The notes: a model not told the origin generated them from the sequence alone. A DNA stretch of 64,000 nt from Bidens hawaiensis (GCA_021521415.1 JAIQDT010000230.1:1467501-1531500), one strand, 5' to 3'; positions 33,901 to 46,971 are shown, counted from the stretch's first letter. Translations and numbers: made by a program.

Positions 33901-35522
33901 TATATTCAGCAGCATTGTTCTTCTTATGGGCAACACGATGTACGCTCTCGCTTATGATCTTAACTCGATATATGTTCTTCTCGTTGGACGTTTGTTTTGT
34001 GGGTAAGCACGCTATCTATATTCTATACCACTTTGACTTTTTATGTTTGACCGTAAAAGTCAAACTTAAGAAGAGTTTGACCTGATTTTTTGTTAGACTG
34101 GGATCAGCTCGGGCGGTTAACAGACGTTATATTAGCGACTGCGTGCCTCTAAAGCTAAGAATGAAAGCATCCGCCGGGTTCGTGAGCGCAAGTGCTCTCG
34201 GAATGGCTTGTGGGCCCGCTCTCGCTTGTTTATTTCAAACACAGTTTAAGATCTTCGGGTTCACTTTTAACCAAGATACCTTGCCTGGGTGGTTCATGGC
34301 GTTTGCATGGTTCGTTTATTTACTATGGCTATGGATCTCTTTCAAAGAACCGCCACTCGAGAAAGAAGATATTATCGTGCAACACGAAACACCCCGTACG
34401 TGACTACGCTCACTTATTTTCGAGTTTTTATAATTTTATCTCAAACGGGTCAAATAAAAAAATAGCTAAAAGTAAACGGGTCACGTTGTTGAAGCAGGTA
34501 CTACCACTGTCGAAATTGGTTTTTCCGAGCCGTTACTTTTGGATTTGGGGAAAAACCAAGAAGACGAAGATGAAGACGAGCAACAAGAAGACGATGATCC
34601 TAGCGACGAGTTATCTGAGGATAACCGGAAGCCTGTAACGTCTATTATGTCTGCATATCGGCTGCTTACTCCATCGGTCAAGGTTCATTTCAAAAACCAT
34701 ATATTCATCCTAACAAAAAAAAATTTATATTATTTATAAAAACTTTAGATCATGAAACAAAAAATGCTCATTTATAAGTTTTAACAGGTTCAACTCATAA
34801 TATACTTCATGCTTAAATATGCTATGGAGATTTTACTTGCTGAGTCGAGTGTCGTCACGTCATACTACTTTGTGTGGTCAACAAGCAACGTCGCCATGTT
34901 TCTTGCTTTTCTTGGCTTGACAGTTCTTCCGGTCAGCATTTTTGTCGGGAGTTACATTAGCAACGTGTTCGAAGAAAGGTAAAAATTACGAAAATCCCAT
35001 AAGTAACATACATTTGAAGTTTATGAACAAGTTTTTGTTACTGCAGGCAAGTTTTGTTGGCGTCGGAGATAATGGTATGCTTAGGTATCGTGTTAAGCTT
35101 TCATATGGTCATCCCATATTCGGCTCCACAATATATCTTCTCGGCTTTGGTAACGTTCGTGTCTGCTGAAGTTCTTGAAGGTTTATTACTTTATTAATAA
35201 TATTAATAATTCTCATTGTATTCCTATATACAGTTGATCAATAATATATAACTTTTTTTATTTTTTTGACTATTAATTTATAGGTGTGAACTTGTCACTA
35301 CTATCACGAGTGATGTCATCTCGGTTATCACGTGGGACCTACAATGGCGGGTTGTTGTCAACTGAAGCTGGGACGCTAGCTCGAGTGGTTGCAGACGGAA
35401 CGATTACGATTGCGGGATATTGGGGTATGAGTGAGCTCTTGAATATCACATTGTTTCCTTCATTGGTGATTTGCATTGGTACCATTGTAGCAACTTTCTT
35501 CACTTACAACTCTCTTTATTAG
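30910..35522 (+). CDS. SPX-MFS vacuolar phosphate transporter (PHT5/VPT1 type), 10 coding exons
   Basis: Exons 30910-30962, 31813-31933, 32012-32326, 32404-32508, 33545-34002, 34097-34395, 34498-34682, 34788-34978, 35047-35180, 35284-35522; all introns GT-AG; total 2,100 bases, 699 residues, close to the family length of about 700. The SPX domain (residues 1 to about 165) starts [20 protein letters not shown] with lysine clusters ([18 protein letters not shown]) that in SPX proteins bind inositol pyrophosphates. It is followed by a linker ([17 protein letters not shown]) and an MFS part with two sets of membrane segments: [20 protein letters not shown], the MFS signature region [20 protein letters not shown], an acidic central loop ([13 protein letters not shown]), and the C-terminal half ending FFTYNSLY. 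Family members load phosphate into the vacuole. No lesion seen. Introns 1 and 4 carry MITEs. Confidence 0.92.
31006..31764. repeat. CGGTTCGGTTTGG-type MITE in intron 1, interrupted by another MITE
   Basis: Starts TAGGGATGTGCACGGTTCGG and ends with AAACCAAACAGTCGGTTTTC. It is related to two further copies in intron 4 of the same gene (about 32553-32756 and 33165-33500). The middle is split by the GTTCGTTC-type MITE at 31295-31635. The open frames across both are by-products. Confidence 0.55.
31295..31635. mobile_element. hAT-type MITE rich in AACGAAC motifs (341 bp), nested in intron 1
   Basis: Ends TAGGTATGTAAACGAACTGA (left) and CAGTTCATTTACAGGCCTA (right) are inverted repeats. The flanking octamers TGAAAATC (31287-31294) and AGAAAATC (31636-31643) match at 7 of 8 positions. 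The interior is an array of AACGAACA/TGTTCGTT. A related, truncated copy lies at about 56680-57123 before the ataxin-10-like exon. Confidence 0.72.
32553..33500. repeat. Two MITE copies flanking a foldback segment in intron 4
   Basis: The block GGTCGRTTTGGGCTCCAACC plus GAACCAAAAACT occurs near 32568 and again near 33177, each followed by the same ATATTTKGCTCAATAAATTT and GTATTAATTAATGAATGGTT. Between them (about 32875-33148) is an inverted repeat: TTAACGACGTTAAG, TCGGAATGAG, TCGATTGATGTAAAAC in one arm and their complements in the other. The foldback appears inserted into a duplicated or split MITE. It enlarges intron 4 to about 1 kb without affecting splice sites. Confidence 0.6.
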
Positions 35523-36458
35523 TTCGGTACGAGTTTTGTAAATAGTTAATGATAACTAAGGGGGAATCTCGACCGGTTTGGTTTCATCCTCACTCGAGGA
35601 GGCCATTCATGACATGTCGGATTTAAGGTAGGTAATAACCATAACGCGGGTTGTAAACTTGTAATGGATAGCGTTTGAATTATGTAACGAACGAATATGA
35701 AAGAAGAGTTTCCCTTTTCGGTATGGCATTAGTCATCTCATAAAGCTTTTACTTTTGTATCGAGTTCTATTTTCCTTTAACAAGACTAGTCGGGTCAGCT
35801 TAAAAACTGGCAACTTTATAAATAACTGATACGGGTCCCACCATTATTTTGTTTTTTTGTATGAGGGTATTTTAGTCATTTTACATAAATTTAACTGAAA
35901 AAACTAACGATCATCCATGCAAGGAACACTTGTGTTACCCACTACAAAGTATTGCGGAGCAATGAGCATACTTGTAATTTTATAAAGGTAAGGAGCAAAT
36001 GTGCAGTATATCTAAACCACATGAAGCATCCGAGTAATTAACTCTAGATAATTTAAAAGTAAGATGTGTATTTGACTATATAAATCAAGGTATTTACAAT
36101 GTTAACTATAAAACCTGTAATAAATCGATAAATGAGATTTTTGAAGGAATAAATTGAAAATGCGGTCCAACTTCGATTTGGTTTACCGATCTCACCCATA
36201 TCTGGATAGCACAAATGAAGACAGTTCAAAAGTACTTAACAAGATTGGAAACGTAGACGATTCATGATCCAGCCATACCGCTCTAGTTACAAAAACAATG
36301 CCGATGATACATAATGAGTTCTAAATCCAATAATTTCTAAAAACAATGACAAAATATACAATTCTTAATAGTTTAAAATTTACACGTGTTGGCCTTAGAT
36401 GAGAGTTTTTTCCAAACCGAAAGACAAGTATATCCCGATATAACAAATTAGCCAGTAT
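35523..36458. other. 3' flank of the SPX-MFS gene and intergenic DNA
   Basis: Probable 3' UTR for the first 200-250 bases; the remainder is AT-rich with no recognised feature. Confidence 0.5.
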
Positions 36459-36955
36459 TAGGGGTGCAAATGAGCCGAGCCGAGCCCGAGCTCAGCACGT
36501 TTCGATCTTTATTTTTAAAGCTCGAGCTCGGCTCGTTTTTCGTAGTTTTTCAAACTCGAGCTCGGGCCGTTTAATATTTATTAATTAACTTTTTAAATGT
36601 TTATTATTATTTTGTGGATTTTTTTTCATTATAACTTTATATATATAATAATATATGTTATTTAGTTATCTGTTTTCATAAAATTATATATATATATATC
36701 AATTAATAATTATTAAATATATATGTATATATATTTATAAAAAATATATAATTGATAAGCTCGTTTAGACTCGCGAGCCGGCTCGAACTCGATAAGTGAA
36801 GCTCGGGCTCGGGCTCATTTATTAAATAGCTTTTTTTTCGGCTTGAGCTCGGGCTCGGGCTCGTTTAAGCTTGACTCGAGCGAGCTTTTTCACGAGCCGA
36901 TCTCGAGTAGCTCACGAGCAGTTTGGCTCGTTTGATAGATTCATCAGCCATTTAA
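36459..36955. repeat. GAGCTCG-rich dispersed repeat, copy 4
   Basis: Starts GGGGTGCAAATGAGCCGAGC and ends near GCAGTTTGGCTCGTTTGATA, with dense GAGCTCGG/CTCGAGC motifs at both ends and an AT-rich centre containing (TA) runs. The GGGGTGCAAA start is hAT-like. It lies about 250 bases before the GET3-like start codon. Confidence 0.6.
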
Positions 36956-37175
36956 AAAAAAACTAATAAAACAAATATTAAGATATGATTTTTACCCTGT
37001 TAGATCAAATTAAACCAAATTCCTCTGTTTCTTAACAAATTTCATGTTCATAATAATAATAATAATAAAAATCCAATCTTTGAACCCAAATCCCTCCAAA
37101 TCCACACACACCATTCCAAAACACGCAATACCCAGATCGTTTCCCAAATCAATTTCCTCAAAACCCCCCAAATTC

Positions 37176-37183
37176 TAGGGTTT
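37176..37183 (+). promoter_or_regulatory. Telo-box-like motif in the GET3-like leader
   Basis: TAGGGTTT within TTCTAGGGTTTGAG, 29 bases before the ATG. Telo-boxes (AAACCCTA) are common near transcription starts of broadly expressed plant genes. The role here is inferred. Confidence 0.35.
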
Positions 37184-37435
37184 GAGAAACCCAAATCAAG
37201 ATAGGATTAAAATGGGTGGTATGCCTGAAGGAACGGTGCGAAACGTACTGGAACAGCAGTCTCTGAAATGGGTATTTGTTGGTGGCAAAGGTGGTGTTGG
37301 CAAGACTACCTGCAGCTCAATTCTTTCAATCTTGATGGCCTCTGCAAGATCCTCTGTTCTTATTATTTCCACTGACCCTGCTCATAATCTCAGCGATGCG
37401 TTTCAGCAGAGGTTTACTAAGTCTCCTACTTTGGT

Positions 37436-38600
37436 TAATGGGTTCACTAATTTGTATGCTATGGTTAGTATTGGCTGTTATTATTAATGTTGGTTGGTTT
37501 TTGAATTGATTACAAAAACAGAGCGTTTTGTTAGAACTTGGAAATTAAAGTTTGTTGGAAGTTAATTATGAAACAGAGCATTTGGGTTTACTAATTTGTA
37601 TGATATGGTTAGTATTGGCTGTTATTGTTGGTTAATTTGATTTGGGATGGTTAATTGCAAAAACAGAGCATTTTGTTAAAATTTAATTTTTTTTATTGGA
37701 AGTTAATAATAAAACAGGGTATTTGGGCTCACTATGATATGGTTAGTATTGGCTGTTATCATTGTTGGTTAATTTTGGAAATAATTGCAAAAACAGAGCA
37801 TTTTGTTAGAACTTAGAAATCGAAGTTTGTTGGAAGTTAATTATGAAACAGAGCATTTGGGTTCACTAATTTGTATCATTGTATGATATGGTTATTATTG
37901 GTTAATTTTGGAGTTAATGTGAATTGGGATGGTTAATTGAAAAAACAGAGCATTTTGTTAGAATTCAAAATTGATTGGAAGTTAATCATGAAACAGAGTA
38001 TTTGGGTTCACTAATTTGTATGATATGGTTAGTATTGGCTGTTATTATTGGTTAATTTTGGAGTTAATTCAAAAACAGAGCAACTGATTATAATCAGGGG
38101 AGGCATTGGTGAGGGGCGTTGCCGCGCTCAGCCCGGCTTTTAAAAAAACTCCTGATATTATATATATATTTTTAGAGACTCGAACACCTATAAGCTCAGT
38201 GTGGTGATAAACTCATTCTAATACCGTGATTTTGCTAATTGTTATGAATTTAATCTTTGCTTAACAAATTTAGTTTAAATTATTTAGCTTGTTTAGGCCT
38301 AAGGGCCGCCACTAAATATGATCATGATTTCATTCCTGATTATTCACTAATTTGTATGCTATGGTTGGTATTGGCTCTTTTTGTCGGTTAATTTAGGAGT
38401 TAGTGTGAATCGGGATGGTTAACTGCAAAAACAGAGCATTTTGTTAGAATTTAAATTTTATTGGAAGTTAATCATGAAACATGAGTATTTGGGTTCACTA
38501 ATTTGTATGCTTTGGTTGGTATTGGCTGTTATTTTGGAATTATTTGCAAAAACAGAGCATTTTGTTAGAACTAAAAGTTTAAGGGTTAGTTGTGAAAGTT
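37436..38600 (+). repeat. Tandem copies of the exon 1/intron 1 junction of the GET3-like gene
   Basis: The exon end TTCACTAATTTGTATGCTATG and donor GGTTAGTATTGGCTGTTAT recur near 37581, 37727, 37858, 38005, 38343 and 38490. Each copy is followed by TTAATTGCAAAAACAGAGCA, TTTTGTTAGAA and TTGGAAGTTAATNATGAAAC. Units are about 130-150 bases. Around 38094-38330 an unrelated segment with its own repeats (GGCGTTGCCGCGCTCAGCCC) interrupts the array. Confidence 0.8.
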
Positions 38601-38756
38601 GAAGGGGGTATTTTGAAAGATTATGAATTAAATAGGATTTTGTTAATAGTTCGGAAGTTTAGAATAATTATTTGTTTAGTTTAAGTTTAATAGTCTTGGC
38701 TCTTTTCGACGCCAAAGAACGATAACTTTGTTTTTAGTAGGATCGGGTTTGCCATT

Positions 38757-39779
38757 TGAAGAAACACTAATCGACCCCGGGCAAATTACGGATAATCTGG
38801 GGGTTAAATAGATGTTTCCCACGAGGGGTTATATCCGGCAAAGATGGTTTTTCTGATAACCTGCAAAACAGACACCGTGAGCTCGTCACTGAGAAGTGGG
38901 GGGGTACCTCCTTGTGACCACCCTCCGGCGTGAGAATCAGACTAGATTGCTCTTGAATATAAGTGTATATTAAGAGAATGACTAGAGCATATATCAGATA
39001 ATATATGAAGATATAAGATGATGATACCATTCCAAGGTGTTGGAGTATTTATAGCCGAAGGTAGGTTTCCAAGAAGGTACAGTCGGCTGAATAGTGTTCC
39101 TATTCTGCCAACTGTGGGCTACGCACATGCCATGCTGGTGGTTGGTGGGTAGGCAGCGGCTGATAGTGACCAGGCCGGCTGTGTACTATTCCTGTTCCAC
39201 CAACTGCAGGCTATGCACGTCCTCCGACAGGTTGGTGAGTAGGCAGCGGCTAATAGTGACATACAGTACAAGAGCGTGCTGCTCGTCATACTGTTGTCAG
39301 TGAGCTGTCGTATCTTTGGTCAGATCTTTTGTCCATACCTCGTCAGGTACAGTACAAAAGATCCTCCAGTATCGTACGGACTGGCTCATTTGGGCGGGAG
39401 TATTCCCGGCTTTGCTCATTCTTTCTTCAGGTGACATTACTGAATTATTATAAGTGCCTTGTGCGTGTAGCCTTGCTGCGCGGGTAGCCTTCCCTGATGG
39501 CATGTACCCGCAGCTGCGGGAACAGGCGGAGTACTTCACCATTGGGAGGCTTTTCCTGCGGGACCAGCTTGCGTACTGCGCGTAAGGACGTCACGTCTCT
39601 GAGCATGGTGGGTCCTGCGGATCCAGTTGGTCTCTGCGCAGACGTCCCTTAAGTTAAGTCTTGCGGGTTCAACCGCGCAGACGTCCGTTAAGGAGTCTTG
39701 CGGGTTCAACTGCGCAGACGTCCCTTTTCAAGGTGAGTCTTGCGGGTCCAACTGGGCTCTGCTGGGACCTACCTCTTCA
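38757..39779 (-). repeat. LTR (3' LTR in element orientation), copy 2
   Basis: Starts TGAAGAAACACTAATCGACC and ends TACCTCTTCA. It belongs to a sub-type that shares CTAATCGACC and a GTTAAGGAGTCTTGCGGG repeat block with the right LTR of this copy but not with copy 1. Minus-strand TATA box CTATAAATAC is present near 39045-39055. Confidence 0.92.
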
Positions 39780-40816
39780 AGTCCCCCCAGTCCAATGTTC
39801 TTCTCATGAATTGTTAATAAGTGAGGTGAACTTTTGGACTTAAACAAGGGGTTTTGAAAAGGGTTTAGTTTTAAGGTTTTCCATGGGGATTCTTCCCGCG
39901 GAAGTCCTAATGTCACGTGCAGAAATTCCCGACTTTTCTGCTTAATCTTTGGGTGTGATGCGGGTAGGTCTGTAACCTCCTCGCAAGTCAGGAGCGTTGA
40001 GTTCCACTTGTGTAGATTCTCCATGAGGTTTTGGTAGTTTTGAACATAGTGATCAATTATGTTTAAACAACCAATTCCATCTTGGAGGTTCAAACAATCT
40101 AGTTCTCGACGTTCCCGCTATGCGGGGATGTTATTCCCGTTTCCGCAAGCACTGCCCAGAAGATCCTTCTTGGTTTCAATTCCTTGCGGAGTGCTAGGTA
40201 TGTGAAGGGTTTCGCCTTGACACTGTACCCGCACTCGTCTTATAGTTACTTTACTTCCAAGGTATTCCTGGCTTCAATTCCCTGCAGGTGCTAAGTATGT
40301 GAAGGGTTTTGTCTCAACACTGTACTCGCACCTGTCTTATAGTTACTTGGTTGCCAAGGTAAGGGGTATATTCCCGCTTACTTTTGAATCTTTTTGAATC
40401 TTTTTGAAATTCGAAGAGTTGGTGAAAGGATAAGAACAGTCCAAACTGTTGAAACGTCGTCCGACAGTTTCTTCTGACAGTGTCAGGACGTGCAGGAAGT
40501 TATGGCGACGTGACAGTACATGGTCATTCCAGACGCTTTTTCAGGCGCGTGGGCGCGAGTTTTCGGGCGCGTGGCCGCGAAATTTATGGCATGCGTCCTT
40601 TCGACAGCTGTTGCCAGCTTGGTTTTCGCCACGTGTCATAGTTTCATTGCACCTGTGATTTCTCTCTCTTCCGCGTTAAATTCATCGCATTTATTGCGAT
40701 GAGTATATAAAGGGGGAGAGGGTCCTTTGTAATCCACACTTTCACTTCTATCTTCTCCTTCTAAGCGATTTCCGTCGAATATTCTTTCTGAAATCGTTGC
40801 CTTTCATCCTTCCAGA
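39780..40816. other. Internal non-coding segment of copy 2 and aORF leader
   Basis: Corresponds to 15431-16582 of copy 1: purine-rich (minus) tract next to the LTR, two rather than three 97-bp units (about 40164-40355), and the aORF promoter with TATATAAA at 40704-40711. Confidence 0.65.
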
Positions 40817-43800
40817 ATGTCTTCTTCCCATGATGTTGAGGCTACTGCCGAGGAGTCTGACGTGTTCGTCGAGAATCCGTCGTCCACTTCCGATAAGGAC
40901 GATAAGAGTACTGCTGGCGAGTGCCAGTGTGCTCTTCCGGCCGACCTCTATCAGTACGTCGTCCGGAAGTTCATGCTCGAGCCGTTCGAGCCTGAGTTTC
41001 CGGAGCCACACCAGACGGTGTACGATGCCCCCAAGGGCAAGATAGGGGTGTACGCTGCATTCTTCGTCTATGGGAATCTCAGGTTCCCATTGATGAAGTT
41101 TGTATACCGTGTCTTGGAGAGGCACGGTGTGCATCTGACGGAGGTACACCCGATGACGATCGCCAAGATCCGCCACTTTGAGTGGGTGTGCCTCATTCTG
41201 GGCGTGGAGCCCCACGTTGATCGGTTGATGACCTTCTACTCCTGGAGGTGCATCCAGGGGTGGTACACCTTGGTCAATCGGATCAAGGGTTTGAAGATCT
41301 GCGCTACCGAGCGCAGTCTTCGGTCGTGGAAGCGGGAGTTTTTCTATATCTCCGCTCGCGTCGTCCCCCTTGCGATGACGTTTAAGAATGGGAGAGCACT
41401 CCCCGCCCTTCACGCCCTTAACTACCAGGAGGTGGAATGGTTCGCCAAGATCTCCCGGATCCAGACTCCGGTGTACCGCTTTGCGGAGTCCGGGATGGTG
41501 ATGCTCGGGATGAGCCGGGTGTGGAAAGAGGCGTCACAGATTCCCATCGTCCTCGAATACGGTTTGAACTCTGTCCCTTACGGTATGCTCTGTCTTCTTT
41601 GTTGATATAGGTTTTTCTTCTAACTGTTTCTTTTTTTTATTTCAGAGGGAAACGACTTGCAGTCTCTCCTGCAGCCGCGGGAGAGTGATGGTCCCGCTCG
41701 GATGGGTACTCGTGCTCTAGATGAGCACGAGTTGCCCATCCTTGAGTAAACGGCGGATCGGTTCGTGGAGGTCTACCCGCCAGGCCATGAGATCCTGAGC
41801 GCCAGGCGGCCAGGTAAAGAACTTTTTGACCCTCGCCCTCTCAATGCTCAAACCTCTGCGGGAATTCCTCTAATTTTGTCATCTTCTGATGAGGAATCCG
41901 CAGATGGTCCTTTATTGGCGAGGAAGAAGAAGGCTGCCGGCGGGAAGGGGAAGGCGAAGGTTGCCTCCACTGCCGATCCGGGGAACCGGTCAAACTCGGA
42001 GACCGAGAGCGAGGAGGCGGCGGGGAACCCAGGTGGTGTTGAGACCACTGCTCCGGAGGCTGAGACTACTGTCACCTCCGAGCAGCCCAGGACGACGACG
42101 GTGACTGGTATGAAGAGGCCGGCTCCATCGGGTTCGTCCCCGCCTGTTCGCACTTTTAGGCTCAAGAAAACCCGTAAGTATAATCATCCTTTACTTTTAC
42201 TGCATAGCTTTCCACCATTATACTTATATCTTCTTTGTGCAGGCGTGGATGCTACCGCATTCCAGGGTGGAGCGGGAGGTAGCAGTTCTGGACCCATGAA
42301 GGTAGGTTTGGTCAACCTTCCTGAGGCTATGACCCAGGCGACTGCGCCTGCTTCAGTTGGTTCAGTTGCTCACCCGGTTGAGCCAACTGTTCCAACTGTG
42401 ACGACGTCCCCGCCGGCTGTCAGTGCCATATTCACTGATTCTTTCACTGAGCCGGCGGTGAGTATTTCTGTGGATTCTTCCACAGCCGCGGCCGCGGTTG
42501 TGAGTTCCCCTCCGGTGAGTTCACCTCCGCTGGTTTCTACCACGGCGGCCTCCGCTATGCCTCATCCGGCGCCGGCGACTACGGCCGGTCCTTCAGGTAT
42601 GTCCGGGGTTGGTGCGTCAAGCCAATCTCTGCCTCCTTCCCATCTGCCTGACCTCTTGGATGGATATCCGTTAGGTTCGGGTGATGGGTTTGGCGGCTAC
42701 AGGCCTGTCGTCGACCCTACAGGTGCGTAGGGTTATTTTGGCCTTTATTTTATATATATATTTTTTTTATCATCTTTTCCTAACTGCTTTTTGCTTTTGC
42801 AGTGTCGGATTCCAATGAAGTGTATGTTCCACGATGGAACATCCGCCGAGGAACAACCCTTCGGACGCCTGTAGAATGCGTCGAATGGGCGCGCCACGCC
42901 GCCCCCGCTGGTGCGCTGGGGGAAGCCATGTCCAGCTACCAGGAGGGTAGGCTGTCGAATGAACTGCGGATTCTCCTTGCCTGGATGCAGCCGCGCGTCG
43001 AGTTACTTTGTCGTGAAAACGACAAGTTAAAGACGGCGCGTAGCCTGGAAGTGGCTCAGGCGCGGGCCATCCGGGAGGAGAACAGGAGGCTTGCCGCAGT
43101 GGCTGCGGAAAAGGAGAAGGCCTTCCAGGCCCTTGAAGTTGAAGTTCAGGCCCGTCTCGAGGCCCGTTCCAAGGCTGCCCAAGCTGTTAACGAACAGCTT
43201 CGGCTGGCTAAGGAAACTGCACGGAACGCAACTGAGAGGGCCACCAAGGCTGAAGCTGTTGCTGAGCCTCTACGCATTGAGAATGAGGAGCTTAAAGCCA
43301 AGCTAGAGGGGCTCCAGCAGGCTCATGATGCCTTAGCTATGGAAGACGCCAAGAAGCTCCAGGAGATCTTGGACCAGAGGGGCGTGCTTGACCACACTGA
43401 GCGGAAGCTAAAGGGCGTTGAAGAGGCTGCTGCTAAGGAAGTGTTGCTCGCCAACCTTAACAAAAGTGAAGCCGAACGCGCCCGTAACCAAGCTCAAGCT
43501 GCCCTCCAGGAGGCTCTGGTTGCCAAGGAATGGCTTCTTCGAGAAGCGTTGTCTCAGGTATGCGTAATTTCATAATATCTTTACGCTTTTCTTTGTACAT
43601 AGAAAAGGTTTTGATACTTGTATTTTTTCTTGTAGGTTGTGCATCGAGTCTTCACAGACACATCATACGACGATGCCATGAGCGCAACCCTCAACGCTTC
43701 TCATGAGGATGGGGAAAAGGCCGGCTTCCTGCTTGGTCTAGGGTTCGTTGAGAAAGGCATCCCGCCTTCCAACTTCCCTTTATATGATGTGGATACTGAA

Positions 43801-43980
43801 GCTGTATATGACCAAGCAGTGAACCAGTATGCCGCCTTCCTGCATCCGGTGGTGGAGAAGGTGAACGAAGTTGCTGCTGCTGATGATGGGCTAGCCATTC
43901 TAAAGACCTTCCTTGAACCGCCACAGCCAACTGATGGTGCGGGTACAAGTGGGTTTGGAGGGAGTGGTCCTGAAGCTTGA
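40817..43980 (+). pseudogene. Antisense aORF, copy 2, with one nonsense codon
   Basis: Exons 40817-41582, 41646-42173, 42243-42722, 42803-43557 and 43636-43980 sum to 2,874 bases, a multiple of three, with the same four intron positions and GT-AG sites as copy 1. The single lesion found is TAA at 41747-41749, where copy 1 reads CAA (LPILE followed by Q), a C-to-T change; the frame would end after 289 codons. Coding indels relative to copy 1 are in multiples of three, for example a shortening near the end of exon 1. Preservation of frame and splice sites apart from this stop suggests that the gene was functional until recently. Confidence 0.8.
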
Positions 43981-44203
43981 ACCTTAAGATCCCTTCCCAC
44001 TGTTAGGATAGGTTTACATTGTATAGATTTATATTCATGTAGGCGGGTAGTTACCCGGCCATTCTTGTAATACTTGAATTATTATGAAATATAAATCTTT
44101 GTGCGGGTAGGACCGCTACTTTCACTGGATGACTTGCTTTATAAACGTTATATGACTTGCTCATGCATACTTTAGTTTAAATTAGCAACCTTCCAAGTGT
44201 TCT

Positions 44204-44830
44204 GAATAAGTTAACCTTTGAACGTGGTAGATAATAGGTTGAAGTTTTGCTTCCTCCTTCGTGATTGTGCGGGTAAGACCGTCACTTGCACTTAGGATGG
44301 CTAAACTTTACCTATATCTGACCTGCGTGGAGGTTTTCCTCATCTTTTCCTTAGAAATTTTCTAAGTGTTTAGAATAAGTTAACCGTTCGACGCGCGATT
44401 GTCAATAGGTTAGTTCGGTTTCTTCTATCATGATTTGTGCGGTTAGGACCGGCACTTTCATTTAGTGGGATGACCAAACTTTACCTATGACTGACCTGCG
44501 TGAAGGTTTGCCGTTTTTTGTGTTTATGCGGGTTTTGCCGCCTTCCACACGCAACGATTTCTTTACACTTATTTATGCGGTGAAAACCGCCATATCAGTG
44601 TTTTGAATAAATTAACCGTTCGACGCATGGTTGTCAATGGGTTAGTTCGGTTTCCTCTATCATGATTTGTGCGGTTAGGACCGGCACTTTCATTTAGTGG
44701 GATGACCAAACTTTACCTGTGACTGACCTGCGTGAAGGTTTGCCGTTTTTTTTGTGTTTATGCGGGTTTTGCCGCCTTCCACACGCAACGACTTCTTTCC
44801 CCACTTATGTATGCGGTGAAGACCGGCATA
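44204..44830. repeat. Tandem repeats between aORF and gag, copy 2
   Basis: Homologous to 20017-20643 of copy 1, with anchors near 44204, 44373 and 44605 and similar unit lengths (about 170, 232 and 225 bases). Shares CATGATTTGTGCGGTTAGG and TGCGGGTTTTGCCGCCTTCC. Confidence 0.8.
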
Positions 44831-46971
44831 TCAGTGTGGAAAGTTCGTAAGTATAAATGTAAGACCATCAGCGTCAATGTGATAAGGAGAATCATTTCCA
44901 TTAGAAGTGGCTCTGGGCCTTTTCTTTTACAAGTTTGGAATTGATCTACATGCAGACTGTGTAATTGAGCTCCCTTCCATGTTCTTGGGAGTGTCATCGA
45001 GCCTTTCGAGCCGATATGCACTTGGTTCAGAATCTCGTTGTTTACGCAGTATGTAGTCTCCAGCATTGAAGCTGCAGTTTTATTCGTGTTTTCCCCAACT
45101 GGGGTTCTACACGCATCAGCTTGCTCAGCATTCGTTACGCCACGAGGTGCGCGAGCGTTCCATCTCTGACAAATGCTTCGACGATGTCCTTCACGTCTGT
45201 GCATTCTTCAGTGTTGTGGCCTTTTGTCCTGTGAAAGTCACAGTATTTGCTCCGATCAGCATTGTGACGATGTCGGATTATTGGAGCCTTTGGCCATGGG
45301 AGCTTCTCAGTGGCGAATATCTCGGTGACGCTTTTGGTGAGTGGCGTCCATCTGGAGTTCTGGTTCGACTGTACGTTATCCTTCCGCCTAACCGATGTTG
45401 CAAGCCGGATGAGGTGTCAAAGTTTACTCTTGACTGCCAAATGCCTAGCTTCCGCTTTTTGTTTAGTCGGGCGGTAAGGACGTTGTCTTCTCTTGTTTTC
45501 TGGGTGTAGAGGTTTGTGCTCTGGGGGAGATCTCTACCCAGTTGCTTCTCCGTTTCCGCAAAGCGTTTAGCTGCTGTCATGATGGCATCCCATGTGGATG
45601 GCATGCCATCTTTACCCGTTAAGGTGCGGATGAGCTCTGGGTCTTTCGCGCCCTGGATGAAAGCAGCGCGAACAAGATCTTCGCTAATATTACCCAGACT
45701 TAGCTTCTTTGAGTTGAAGCGAGTGATGAAGTCTGGCAAAGATTCATCTTTCTCTCGAATGCAATTGAGGATTGTCCATTGCTCTTCGGTATACTTTCTT
45801 TGTTGGCTGAAGTGTTGGCTAAACTTCTGTTGGAAGTCTGCCCAATCGTAGATGTGGTTGACCGGTAGACGATATAGCCACGCTCTAGCTGGCCCAACAA
45901 GCGTCATTTGGAACATGTAACACCACGTAGGTTCCGTCCAATTACTGACGGTTGCCCCGCTATGAATCTGTTCAAATGATCGTCTGGATCAGATATACCA
46001 TCGTAAGTGCCGATGTTGGACATCTGTTTGGCACTTTTCGGGGCGATTGCTTCCGCAATGTCCCTTGCAAATTTGGACGTTCCCGCCTTTGCAGCAGTTG
46101 CTCTAAATGTTTTGAAGTCCCGTGGGGTTCCACCCGCGTTTTTTGGTTTGAAGGTTTCTCCAAAATGCCTTCTCGGTTGGGAGTCCGTTTCCTTACGCTT
46201 CCCTTTCGCCCTATGACGAGGGTTTGCGTCACTATCGGATTCCTCCGAATCATCGTCCAAGTACTCTCTGAATTCATCAGCCTGTTGGAGTGAACGTAAG
46301 CGTTCATCCAACTCAGCTTGGAATTCTTTTTGACGTGCTTCCGCCCACGCTTTAACTTCATCGAGTGTTTGGCGGGGGAGCCTCGTTCGTTGTCTCTAAC
46401 TGGGTATCGTTGAATCCCAGTGAAAGATTATTTACTGCACTTGCCCCAGCTCGGGTAACTGGGGTAGTGTTCGTAAAATTTACTGCACTTGCCCCGGCTT
46501 GGGTAACCGGGGTAGTGTTCGTAAAAACTGTGTAGTCGCCGGTATTCCCCCCAGTAGCTAGAGGTGTTCAAAAAAACCGGTTACGGAACCGGTTTGGCCG
46601 GTTCAACCGGAAACCGGTTTTTTAAAAACCGGTTTTTTTAAAAACCGGTTTGACCGGTTTACGTAACCGGTTTACGTATCGGTTATACGTTTTGGAGCCA
46701 AAACCGGTTTTATAACCGGTTTTTTTTATAACCGGTTTTTTTTAATAACCGGTTATTAAAAAACCGGTTAACCGGTTTTTAAAATAACCGGTTTATTACC
46801 GTTATAAAAAAAACCGGTTAACCGGTTTTTTAATAACCGGTTAACCGGTTAAACCGGTTTTCGAACGTTACCAAACGGCTTTATAGCCGTTTTTTTTTTT
46901 TTTTGACCGTTTTTTAGCCGTTTTTTTTTTGTTTTTTTACCATTTTACCCCCACAAACATCTATATATAGT

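Noticed and set aside
34192..34638. 148-codon frame overlapping exons 6 and 7 of the SPX-MFS gene
   Set aside because: Alternate-frame shadow of real exons that reads through the intron.
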